In this document: piece by piece, positions 9,312 through 17,274 of the stretch
Position numbering within the stretch: position 1 is the stretch's first letter
How the letters are laid out: each line of letters opens with the position of its first letter
NCBI RefSeq assembly: GCF_026625125.1
Contig: NZ_CP113097.1
Span: 2,046,001 to 2,110,000, forward strand
Source of the DNA: Pseudomonas putida
Lineage (GTDB): Bacteria > Pseudomonadota > Gammaproteobacteria > Pseudomonadales > Pseudomonadaceae
Reading direction: 5' to 3'
DNA length: 64,000 bases
The notes under the pieces: generated by a model
Databases searched by the model: none
Told to the model about the DNA's origin: nothing
What the model saw: the letters and a program-made list of their open reading frames with translations, nothing else
Translations under genes and position numbers: made by a program

Positions 9312-10202
9312 ATGACTGTGAAGAGCACCCCTGGTCAGCGTTTTCGCGATGCCGTTGCCGCCGAACATCCTCTGCAGGTGGTCGGTGCCATCAACGCCAA
9401 CCATGCGCTGCTGGCCAAGCGCGCCGGCTTCAAGGCCATCTACCTGTCCGGTGGGGGTGTCGCCGCGGGTTCGCTGGGCTTGCCGGACCTGGGCATTACC
9501 GGTCTGGATGACGTGCTGACCGATGTGCGGCGCATCACCGACGTGTGCGACCTGCCATTGCTGGTAGATGTCGACACCGGCTTCGGCGCCTCGGCCTTCA
9601 ACGTTGCGCGCACCGTGCGTTCGATGAGCAAGTTCGGTGCTGCCGCCATTCATATCGAAGATCAGGTGGGCGCCAAGCGCTGCGGCCACCGGCCGAACAA
9701 AGAGATCGTCTCCCAGCAGGAGATGGTTGACCGCATCAAGGCTGCGGTCGATGCCCGTACCGATGACAGCTTCGTGATCATGGCCCGTACCGATGCCCTG
9801 GCCGTGGAAGGCCTGAACGCAGCGCTGGACCGTGCTGCCGCCTGCATCGAGGCCGGAGCCGACATGATTTTCCCTGAGGCCATTACCGAACTGCAGATGT
9901 ACAAGACCTTTGCCGACCGGGTGAAGGCGCCGATCCTGGCCAATATCACCGAGTTCGGTGCCACGCCATTGTTCACCACCGAGGAGCTGGCAGGGGTGGA
10001 CGTGTCGTTGGTGCTGTACCCGTTGTCGGCGTTCCGCGCCATGAACAAGGCCGCCGAGAATGTCTACACCGCACTGCGTCGCGACGGCACGCAGAAGAAT
10101 GTGATCGACACCATGCAGACCCGCATGGAGCTCTACGATGCCATTGGCTACCACGCGTTCGAGCAAAGCCTCGATGCGCTGTTTGCCCAGAAGAAAGGCT
10201 GA
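9312..10202 (+). CDS. prpB: 2-methylisocitrate lyase
   Basis: 296-residue enzyme of the ICL/PEP mutase family that cleaves 2-methylisocitrate to pyruvate and succinate, the last step of the 2-methylcitrate cycle. The family signature [13 protein letters not shown] contains the catalytic Cys, and the phosphate/Mg site DVDTGFG precedes it. Length fits PrpB (about 295) and not isocitrate lyase (over 430). It follows gntR by 8 nt and is separated from prpC by a 228-nt repeat-rich spacer. Confidence 0.96.
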   Translation: MTVKSTPGQRFRDAVAAEHPLQVVGAINANHALLAKRAGFKAIYLSGGGVAAGSLGLPDLGITGLDDVLTDVRRITDVCDLPLLVDVDTGFGASAFNVARTVRSMSKFGAAAIHIEDQVGAKRCGHRPNKEIVSQQEMVDRIKAAVDARTDDSFVIMARTDALAVEGLNAALDRAAACIEAGADMIFPEAITELQMYKTFADRVKAPILANITEFGATPLFTTEELAGVDVSLVLYPLSAFRAMNKAAENVYTALRRDGTQKNVIDTMQTRMELYDAIGYHAFEQSLDALFAQKKG

Positions 10203-10211
10203 GCCCATGCT

Positions 10212-10368
10212 GGCCTCATCGCCGGCAAGCCGGCTCCCACAGGTACAGCGCCTGCCAGGAGCTTGCACACAGATACAGCACCAAGATAGAGGCTTGCACA
10301 CAGGTACAGCACCAATACAGAGGCTTGCACAGTTGACTGTGGGAGCCGGCTTGCCGGCGATGAGGCCG
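10212..10368. repeat. REP pair enclosing three tandem 30-31-bp repeats, between prpB and prpC
   Basis: A REP copy (10212-10243, ending GCCGGCTCCCACAGG) and an inverted copy (10337-10368) make complementary arms of about 31 bp. Between them are three direct repeats of 30-31 bp (10241-10270, 10271-10301, 10302-10331), each of the form AGGTACAGCACC...AGGCTTGCACAC. The first unit is the most diverged. No coding potential or promoter is evident. In RNA the arms could close a stem over the repeats inside the prp transcript. Confidence 0.85.
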
Positions 10369-10430
10369 GTACAGGCAGCCTGAATCAGCCAGAACGATAT
10401 CCATAACAAGTTCAAGAAAGGAGAAACACC

Positions 10431-11558
10431 ATGGCCGAAGCAAAAGTACTCAGCGGCGCAGGCCTGCGTGGCCAGGTGGCCGGTCAGACCGCACTGTCGA
10501 CCGTAGGCCAGGCCGGAGCCGGCCTGACTTACCGGGGCTATGATGTGCGCGACCTGGCAGCAGGCGCCGAATTCGAAGAAGTGGCGTACCTGCTGCTATA
10601 CGGCGAGTTGCCCAGCGAAGCAGAACTTGCCGATTACAAACACAAGCTCAAGGGCCTGCGCGACCTGCCGCAGGCACTCAAAGAAGTGCTCGAGCGCATC
10701 CCGCGCGACGCCCACCCGATGGACGTCATGCGCACCGGCTGTTCGGTGCTGGGTACGCTGGAACCAGAGTTGACCTTCGACGCCCAGCAGGACAAGACCG
10801 ATCGCCTGCTGGCACTGTTCCCGGCGGTGATGTGCTACTGGTACCGCTTCACCCACCATGGCGTACGTATCGATTGCACCAGCGATGAGGACACCCTTGG
10901 CGGCCATTTCCTGCACCTGTTGCACGGCAAGAAGCCGAGCGAGTTGCACGTCAAGGTAATGAACGTTTCGCTGATCCTGTATGCAGAGCACGAGTTCAAC
11001 GCATCGACCTTCACCGCCCGGGTCTGCGCCTCGACCCTGTCGGACCTGTACTCCTGCGTGACGGCAGCCATCGGCTCACTGCGCGGCCCACTGCACGGCG
11101 GCGCCAACGAGGCGGCGATGGAGCTGATCGAGCGCTTCCAGAATCCCCAGGAAGCTACCGCAGAGTTGCTGCGCATGCTCGAGCGCAAGGACAAGATCAT
11201 GGGCTTCGGCCATGCAATCTACAAAGAGTCCGACCCGCGCAACGAGGTGATCAAGGGGTGGTCGAAACAATTAGCCGATGCAGTCGGCGACAAGGTGCTG
11301 TTCCCGGTCTCCGAAGCCATCGACAAGACCATGTGGGAGCAGAAACGTCTGTTCCCCAACGCCGATTTCTACCATGCATCGGCGTACCACTTCATGGGCA
11401 TCCCGACCAAGCTGTTCACCCCGATCTTTGTCTGCTCGCGCCTGACCGGCTGGGCTGCGCATGTGTTCGAACAGCGCGCCAACAACCGCATCATCCGCCC
11501 GAGCGCCGAGTATGTCGGTGTCGAGCAGCGCCCGTTCGTGCCGATCGAGCAGCGCTGA
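10431..11558 (+). CDS. prpC: 2-methylcitrate synthase
   Basis: 375-residue citrate synthase-fold enzyme that condenses propionyl-CoA with oxaloacetate. Catalytic histidines lie in LHGGANEAAM and FGHAIYKESDPR, and the catalytic Asp lies in the NADFYHASAYHFMGIPTKLFTPIF region. The short form and prp context distinguish it from the longer housekeeping citrate synthase GltA. AAGGAG precedes the ATG by about 8 nt. It is flanked by REP-containing spacers on both sides. Confidence 0.96.
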   Translation: MAEAKVLSGAGLRGQVAGQTALSTVGQAGAGLTYRGYDVRDLAAGAEFEEVAYLLLYGELPSEAELADYKHKLKGLRDLPQALKEVLERIPRDAHPMDVMRTGCSVLGTLEPELTFDAQQDKTDRLLALFPAVMCYWYRFTHHGVRIDCTSDEDTLGGHFLHLLHGKKPSELHVKVMNVSLILYAEHEFNASTFTARVCASTLSDLYSCVTAAIGSLRGPLHGGANEAAMELIERFQNPQEATAELLRMLERKDKIMGFGHAIYKESDPRNEVIKGWSKQLADAVGDKVLFPVSEAIDKTMWEQKRLFPNADFYHASAYHFMGIPTKLFTPIFVCSRLTGWAAHVFEQRANNRIIRPSAEYVGVEQRPFVPIEQR

Positions 11559-11580
11559 AACAGCAGGCCCTGTAGCCAAC

Positions 11581-11653
11581 CTGTGGGAGCCGGCTTGCCG
11601 GCGATGAAGGCGCCGCCTGATCCGGCCCGATCGCCGGCAACCCTGCTCCCATG
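11581..11653. repeat. REP pair (one copy degenerate) between prpC and acnD
   Basis: A good REP copy (11581-11610, CTGTGGGAGCCGGCTTGCCGG) is followed by a degraded inverted copy (about 11625-11653, GATCGCCGGCAACCCTGCTCCCATG). It fills most of the spacer after prpC. Confidence 0.75.
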
Positions 11654-11712
11654 ATGACTGCAGCGCCTGTGCGTGTATCCACGACCGTAACGTGACCGAG
11701 CCTGATAATTCT

Positions 11713-14301
11713 ATGAACACCGCATACCGCAAAAACCTGCCAGGCACGGACCTGGACTATTTCGACGCCCGTGCCGCGGTCGAGGCCATCAAGCCGGGTG
11801 CCTACGACAACCTGCCTTACACCTCGCGGGTGCTCGCCGAAAACCTGGTGCGCCGCTGCGACCCTGCAAGCCTGAATGCCTCGCTCGGCCAGCTGATCGA
11901 ACGCAAGCGCGATCTCGACTTCCCGTGGTTCCCGGCCCGCGTGGTGTGCCACGACATCCTCGGCCAGACCGCGCTGGTCGACCTCGCCGGCCTGCGCGAC
12001 GCCATCGCCGAGAAGGGTGGCGACCCGGCGGCGGTCAACCCGGTCGTGCCGGTGCAACTGATCGTCGACCACTCGCTGGCCGTCGAGTGCGGTGGCTTCG
12101 ACCCGCAGGCCTTTGACAAGAACCGCGCCATCGAAGACCGTCGCAACGAAGACCGCTTCCACTTCATCAACTGGACCAAGAAGGCGTTCAAGAACGTCGA
12201 TGTGATCCAGCCCGGTAACGGCATCATGCACCAGATCAACCTGGAGAAAATGTCGCCGGTTGTCCACAGCGATGGCGGTGTGGCCTACCCGGACACTTGC
12301 GTGGGCACCGACAGCCATACCCCGCATGTCGACGCCCTGGGCGTGATCGCCATCGGCGTTGGCGGCCTTGAAGCTGAAAACGTCATGCTGGGCCGCGCCT
12401 CGTGGATGCGCCTGCCGGAAATCGTCGGCGTGGAGCTCAGCGGCACGCTGGCAGCCACTATCACCGCTACCGACCTGGTGCTGGCCTTGACCGAGTTCCT
12501 GCGCAAGCAGAAGGTGGTTGGCGCCTACCTCGAGTTCTACGGCGAAGGTGCACGCGCCCTGACGCTCGGCGACCGTGCGACCATCTCCAACATGGCGCCG
12601 GAATACGGTGCAACCGCTGCAATGTTCGCCATCGACCAGCAGACCATCGACTACCTGAAACTGACCGGCCGTGAAGATCAGCAGGTCAAGTTGGTGGAGA
12701 CCTACGCCAAAGCCACGGGCTTGTGGGCTGACGCCCTAGCCAACGCCGAATACGAACGCGTGCTGAGCTTCGACCTGTCGAGCGTGGTGCGCAACATGGC
12801 CGGGCCGTCCAACCCGCATGCCCGGGTTGCCACCAGCGACCTGGCGGCCAAGGGAATCGCCGGTGCCTGGGACGAGGTGCCGGGGCAGATGCCTGACGGC
12901 GCAGTGATCATCGCTGCGATCACCAGCTGCACCAATACCAGCAACCCGCGCAACGTGATCGCCGCCGGCCTGCTGGCGCGCAATGCCAACAAGCTCGGCC
13001 TGACGCGCAAGCCGTGGGTCAAGTCGTCGCTCGCCCCAGGCTCCAAGGCCGTGCAGCTGTACCTGGAAGAAGCGGGGCTGGAGAAGGAGCTGGAGCAACT
13101 GGGCTTCGGTATCGTCGCCTTCGCCTGTACCACCTGCAACGGCATGTCCGGGGCGTTGGACCCGGTGATCCAGCAGGAAATCATCGACCGTGACCTCTAT
13201 GCGACGGCGGTGCTCTCGGGCAACCGCAACTTCGATGGACGCATCCACCCGTACGCCAAGCAGGCATTTCTGGCCTCGCCGCCGCTGGTGGTGGCCTATG
13301 CCATTGCCGGCACCATTCGCTTCGACATCGAGAAAGATGTGCTGGGCGTGGTCGATGGTCAGGAAATCCGCCTCAAGGACATCTGGCCGAGCGACGAAGA
13401 GATCGACGCGGTGGTGCGCGCTGCGGTCAAGCCGGAGCAGTTCCGCAAGGTGTACATCCCGATGTTCGCTATCGAGCAAGACCGAGGGCCGAAAGTGGCG
13501 CCGCTTTACCAGTGGCGTCCGACGAGCACCTATATCCGCCGCCCGCCCTACTGGGAAGGCGCCTTGGCCGGTGGGCGCACGTTGCGCGGCATGCGTGCGT
13601 TGGCGGTGCTGCCGGACAACATCACCACCGATCACCTGTCACCTTCCAATGCCATCCTGCTCGACAGCGCGGCGGGTGAATACCTGGCCAAAATGGGCCT
13701 GCCGGAGGAGGACTTCAACTCCTACGCCACCCACCGCGGCGACCACCTGACGGCGCAGCGTGCCACCTTCGCCAACCCCAAGCTGTTCAACGAGATGGTG
13801 CGCAAGGCCGATGGCAGCGTGCAGCAGGGTTCGCTGGCGCGCCTGGAGCCGGAGGGCAAGGTGATTCGCATGTGGGAAGCCATCGAAACCTACATGCAGC
13901 GCAAGCAGCCGCTGATCATCGTCGCCGGTGCCGACTACGGCCAAGGCTCGTCCCGCGACTGGGCGGCCAAGGGTGTGCGGCTTGCCGGAGTCGAGGCGAT
14001 CGTTGCCGAGGGCTTCGAGCGCATCCACCGCACCAACCTGGTGGGCATGGGCGTGTTGCCGCTCGAGTTCCTGCCGGGCACCGACCGCAAGACCCTGGGC
14101 CTGGATGGCAGCGAGATGTATGACGTGGCAGGTGAGCGCAAGCCGCGTGCAGCCTTGACGCTGGTGATAACGCGCAGCAATGGCGAACGGTTCGAGGTGC
14201 CGGTGACCTGCCGGCTCGATACCGCCGAAGAGGTGTCGATCTACGAGGCGGGCGGGGTGCTGCAGCGCTTCGCCCAGGACTTCCTCGAGGCGTCGGCCTG
14301 A
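11713..14301 (+). CDS. acnD: Fe/S-dependent 2-methylisocitrate dehydratase AcnD
   Basis: 862-residue aconitase-superfamily enzyme. It dehydrates 2-methylcitrate in the PrpD-independent route, giving a trans-type 2-methylaconitate that PrpF isomerises. Cluster-binding cysteines are visible in ITSCTNTSNPRNV and FACTTCNGMSG. The swivel domain has ADYGQGSSRDWAAKGVRLAGV. The order acnD-prpF directly after prpC identifies it as AcnD rather than AcnA. I prefer the ATG at 11713 (MNTAYRKNLPGTDLDYFD), which matches the family N-terminus; an in-frame GTG at 11692 is possible and neither start has a strong ribosome site. Confidence 0.94.
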   Translation: MNTAYRKNLPGTDLDYFDARAAVEAIKPGAYDNLPYTSRVLAENLVRRCDPASLNASLGQLIERKRDLDFPWFPARVVCHDILGQTALVDLAGLRDAIAEKGGDPAAVNPVVPVQLIVDHSLAVECGGFDPQAFDKNRAIEDRRNEDRFHFINWTKKAFKNVDVIQPGNGIMHQINLEKMSPVVHSDGGVAYPDTCVGTDSHTPHVDALGVIAIGVGGLEAENVMLGRASWMRLPEIVGVELSGTLAATITATDLVLALTEFLRKQKVVGAYLEFYGEGARALTLGDRATISNMAPEYGATAAMFAIDQQTIDYLKLTGREDQQVKLVETYAKATGLWADALANAEYERVLSFDLSSVVRNMAGPSNPHARVATSDLAAKGIAGAWDEVPGQMPDGAVIIAAITSCTNTSNPRNVIAAGLLARNANKLGLTRKPWVKSSLAPGSKAVQLYLEEAGLEKELEQLGFGIVAFACTTCNGMSGALDPVIQQEIIDRDLYATAVLSGNRNFDGRIHPYAKQAFLASPPLVVAYAIAGTIRFDIEKDVLGVVDGQEIRLKDIWPSDEEIDAVVRAAVKPEQFRKVYIPMFAIEQDRGPKVAPLYQWRPTSTYIRRPPYWEGALAGGRTLRGMRALAVLPDNITTDHLSPSNAILLDSAAGEYLAKMGLPEEDFNSYATHRGDHLTAQRATFANPKLFNEMVRKADGSVQQGSLARLEPEGKVIRMWEAIETYMQRKQPLIIVAGADYGQGSSRDWAAKGVRLAGVEAIVAEGFERIHRTNLVGMGVLPLEFLPGTDRKTLGLDGSEMYDVAGERKPRAALTLVITRSNGERFEVPVTCRLDTAEEVSIYEAGGVLQRFAQDFLEASA

Positions 14302-14307
14302 GTAGTC

Positions 14308-14365
14308 GGCGCCTGTTCTGCAGCCCGTCGCCGGCAAGCCGGTGATGGGCTGCAGAACAGGCGCC
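14308..14365. repeat. 58-nt long hairpin with a REP-like core before prpF
   Basis: A perfect 19-bp inverted repeat (GGCGCCTGTTCTGCAGCCC at 14308-14326 and its complement at 14347-14365) encloses GTCGCCGGCAAGCCGGTGAT. That core can itself pair, using a G-T wobble, so that nearly the whole element forms one stem. It lies between the acnD stop and the prpF start. It could act as an mRNA stabilising or attenuating hairpin; no T-tract follows, so it is not a typical terminator. Confidence 0.85.
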
Positions 14366-14401
14366 AAGGGTTATTGCATATTCAGACAGGACAGCACAGC
14401 C

Positions 14402-15592
14402 ATGGCACACGCACCGCAAATCAAGATCCCCGCCACCTACATCCGCGGCGGCACCAGCAAAGGCGTGTTCTTCCGCCTGCAGGACCTCCCTGAGCGAGCG
14501 CAAGCTCCAGGGCCGGCCCGTGACGCACTGCTGCTGCGGGTCATCGGCAGCCCTGACCCTTACGCCAAGCAGATCGATGGCATGGGCGGCGCTACCTCAA
14601 GCACCAGCAAAACCGTGATCCTGTCGCAAAGCACCCAGCCCGACCATGACGTCGACTACCTGTTCGGCCAGGTCGCCATCGACAAGGCCTTCGTCGACTG
14701 GAGCGGCAACTGCGGCAACCTGTCTGCTGCTGTCGGATCGTTCGCAATCAGCAGCGGCTTGGTCGAGCCGTCGCGCATCCCGCGCAATGGCGTGGCCACC
14801 GTGCGTATCTGGCAGGCCAATATCGGCAAGACCATCATCGCTCATGTACCGATCACCGAAGGCGAGGTGCAGGAAACGGGCGACTTCGAACTCGACGGCG
14901 TGACGTTCCCGGCCGCCGAGGTGCAACTGGAATTCCTTGATCCGGCGGCCGATGAGGGCGAGGGCGGCGGTGCGATGTTCCCTACCGGCAACTTGGTGGA
15001 TGAACTGGAGGTGCCCGGTATCGGTACCTTCAAAGCCACCTTGATCAACGCCGGTATCCCGACCATTTTCCTCAATGCCGCCGACATCGGTTATGCCGGC
15101 ACCGAACTGCAGGATGCGATCAACGGTGATGCGCAGGCGTTGGCGCGTTTCGAGGCGATCCGTGCCCATGGCGCCGTGCGCATGGGGCTGATCGAGCATG
15201 CCGATCAGGCGGCCGGGCGTCAGCACACGCCGAAGGTGGCTTTCGTTGCACCGCCAAGCACCTACACTGCCTCCAGTGGCAAGGCTGTCGAGGCGGCTGA
15301 CATTGACCTGCTGGTGCGTGCACTTTCCATGGGCAAGTTGCACCACGCGATGATGGGTACTGCTGCGGTGGCCATCGGTACCGCTGCTGCCATTCCAGGT
15401 ACGCTGGTCAACCTCGCTGCTGGCGGGGGCGAGCGCAGTGCCGTGCGCTTCGGCCATCCCTCCGGCACCTTGCGGGTCGGGGCTCAGGCCAGCCAGGTGG
15501 AGGGCGAGTGGGCGGTGACCAAGGCAATCATGAGTCGTAGTGCCCGTGTATTGATGGAAGGCTGGGTGAGGGTACCTGGCGACAGCTTCTGA
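14402..15592 (+). CDS. prpF: 2-methylaconitate cis-trans isomerase
   Basis: 396-residue PrpF-family protein with the diaminopimelate-epimerase-like fold. It isomerises the AcnD product to cis-2-methylaconitate so that an aconitase can hydrate it. Family markers are IPATYIRGGTSKGVFF at the N-terminus, GGATSSTSKTVI, and SGNCGNLSAAVGSFAI with the substrate-binding Asn/Cys cluster. The ATG at 14402 begins MAHAPQIKIPATY; an open frame upstream runs back over the hairpin and was not used. Confidence 0.95.
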   Translation: MAHAPQIKIPATYIRGGTSKGVFFRLQDLPERAQAPGPARDALLLRVIGSPDPYAKQIDGMGGATSSTSKTVILSQSTQPDHDVDYLFGQVAIDKAFVDWSGNCGNLSAAVGSFAISSGLVEPSRIPRNGVATVRIWQANIGKTIIAHVPITEGEVQETGDFELDGVTFPAAEVQLEFLDPAADEGEGGGAMFPTGNLVDELEVPGIGTFKATLINAGIPTIFLNAADIGYAGTELQDAINGDAQALARFEAIRAHGAVRMGLIEHADQAAGRQHTPKVAFVAPPSTYTASSGKAVEAADIDLLVRALSMGKLHHAMMGTAAVAIGTAAAIPGTLVNLAAGGGERSAVRFGHPSGTLRVGAQASQVEGEWAVTKAIMSRSARVLMEGWVRVPGDSF

Positions 15593-15637
15593 CGCACTTG
15601 GCGCTTGGCTTTGAATCAGCAAGGCCGCTACGCGGTC

Positions 15638-15695
15638 CAGCGCCGGCAAGCCGGTTCCTGCATCGACCTTGTGGGAGCCGCATTGCCGGCGCCGG
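15638..15695. repeat. Inverted REP pair between prpF and prpD
   Basis: Copies CAGCGCCGGCAAGCCGGTTCC (15638 onward) and GTGGGAGCCGCATTGCCGGCG (15668-15695) face each other, the second slightly degraded. They fill the 136-nt spacer before prpD. Confidence 0.78.
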
Positions 15696-15728
15696 GTGGC
15701 GTAGCAGCCCCAATCAAAGGAGCTGCAA

Positions 15729-17213
15729 ATGAGCGCCAACGTAGACCTGAACGAGCGCCCTGACTATGACGGGGTGCTGCAAACCCTTGCCGATTACGTT
15801 CTTAGCTACCGCGTCGAGTCCTCCGAAGCGCTGGACACCGCACGCAACTGCCTGATGGACACCCTGGGCTGTGGCCTGTTGGCCCTGCGCTTTCCAGAGT
15901 GCACCAAGCACCTCGGCCCGCTGGTGGAGGGTACGGTGGTACCTAATGGCGCCCGGGTGCCGGGCACCAGTTACCGGCTCGACCCGGTCAAGGCCGCCTG
16001 GGATATCGGCTGCACCGTGCGCTGGCTGGATTACAACGATACCTGGCTTGCCGCCGAGTGGGCCCACCCTTCCGATAACCTCGGGGGGATCCTTGCGGTA
16101 GCTGATCACTTGTCGCAAAAACAGGTGGCCAGGGGTGAAAGCCCGCTGTTGATGCGCGAAGTGCTTGAGGCCATGGTCATGGCCCATGAGATTCAGGGTG
16201 TGCTGGCCCTGGAGAACGCCTTCAATCGCGTCGGGCTGGACCACGTGCTGCTGGTCAAGGTGGCGTCCACGGCCGTGTGCGCCAAGCTGATGGGTGCCAA
16301 CCGTGAACAACTGCTCTCGGCCCTGTCTCATGCCTTCGTCGATGGGCAGGCGCTGCGCACCTACCGCCATGCACCCAATGCCGGCTCGCGCAAGTCGTGG
16401 GCTGCCGGCGATGCGTCCAGCCGGGGCGTGCGCCTGGCCGATATCGCGCTGCGTGGCGAGATGGGTGTGCCTGGTGTGCTGACTGCGCCGCAGTGGGGTT
16501 TTTACGACGTGTCGTTCAGCCACACCAACAAGGACCTGGCGCTCAAGCCTTCTGCCCAGCAGGCGCTCCGCGTACCGCAAGCGTTGGCCAGTTACGTAAT
16601 GGAAAACGTGTTGTTCAAGGTCAGCTTCCCGGCCGAGTTCCACGCCCAGACCGCCTGTGAAGCGGCAGTCAGCCTGCATCCGCAAGTGCGTAACCGCCTG
16701 CACGAAGTCGACCGTATCGTCATCACCACCCAGGAATCGGCCATTCGCATCATCACCAAGGTCGGCCCGCTGGCCAATGCTGCCGATCGCGACCACTGCC
16801 TGCAGTACATGGTGGCGGTGCCGCTCATCTTCGGTCATCTGGTGGCCGAGCATTACGAGGATGCTTTCCACGCTGCGCATCCGAGCATCGATCGTCTACG
16901 GGAAAAGATGGAAGTGGTCGAGGACCCTCGTTTCAGCCGCGAATACCTGGAGCCGGACAAGCGCTCGATCGCCAATGGCTTGCAGGTGTTCTTCAAGGAT
17001 GGCAGCAGTACCGAACAGGTAGTGGTGGAGTACCCGGTCGGGCACCGGCGCCGACGCGGGGAGGGCATCCCCTTGCTTGAGGCCAAGTTCAGGGACAACT
17101 TGGCGACGCGGTTTTCGCGTCAGCGTTGCCTGGAGATTTTCGCGCTGTGTGGCGATCAACAACGGCTGGAGGGCACGGCGGTCCACCGCTTTGTGGATTT
17201 GTTCGTGATCTGA
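15729..17213 (+). CDS. prpD: 2-methylcitrate dehydratase
   Basis: 494-residue MmgE/PrpD family enzyme, the cofactor-independent dehydratase that makes cis-2-methylaconitate. Conserved segments include [40 protein letters not shown] with acidic and His residues of the active site, and [25 protein letters not shown]. Length fits PrpD (about 483-495). It is the last gene of the prp operon and is closed by a strong terminator. The genome thus has both PrpD and AcnD/PrpF for the same conversion, as in several pseudomonads. Confidence 0.95.
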   Translation: MSANVDLNERPDYDGVLQTLADYVLSYRVESSEALDTARNCLMDTLGCGLLALRFPECTKHLGPLVEGTVVPNGARVPGTSYRLDPVKAAWDIGCTVRWLDYNDTWLAAEWAHPSDNLGGILAVADHLSQKQVARGESPLLMREVLEAMVMAHEIQGVLALENAFNRVGLDHVLLVKVASTAVCAKLMGANREQLLSALSHAFVDGQALRTYRHAPNAGSRKSWAAGDASSRGVRLADIALRGEMGVPGVLTAPQWGFYDVSFSHTNKDLALKPSAQQALRVPQALASYVMENVLFKVSFPAEFHAQTACEAAVSLHPQVRNRLHEVDRIVITTQESAIRIITKVGPLANAADRDHCLQYMVAVPLIFGHLVAEHYEDAFHAAHPSIDRLREKMEVVEDPRFSREYLEPDKRSIANGLQVFFKDGSSTEQVVVEYPVGHRRRRGEGIPLLEAKFRDNLATRFSRQRCLEIFALCGDQQRLEGTAVHRFVDLFVI

Positions 17214-17229
17214 GGCGAGCACGGGCAAT

Positions 17230-17259
17230 AAAAAACCCGGCATGAATGCCGGGTTTTTT
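17230..17259. terminator. Bidirectional terminator between prpD and acnB
   Basis: AAAAAACCCGGCAT at 17230 and ATGCCGGGTTTTTT ending at 17259 form a perfect GC-rich hairpin with A- and T-tracts on the two sides, ideal for the convergent prpD and acnB transcripts. Confidence 0.93.
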
Positions 17260-17274
17260 GTGGCTTACAGCTGA

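Noticed and set aside
10241..10331. Three 30-bp repeats considered as a CRISPR array
   Set aside because: The units are adjacent with no spacers, differ by several bases, lie between REP arms, and there are no cas genes.
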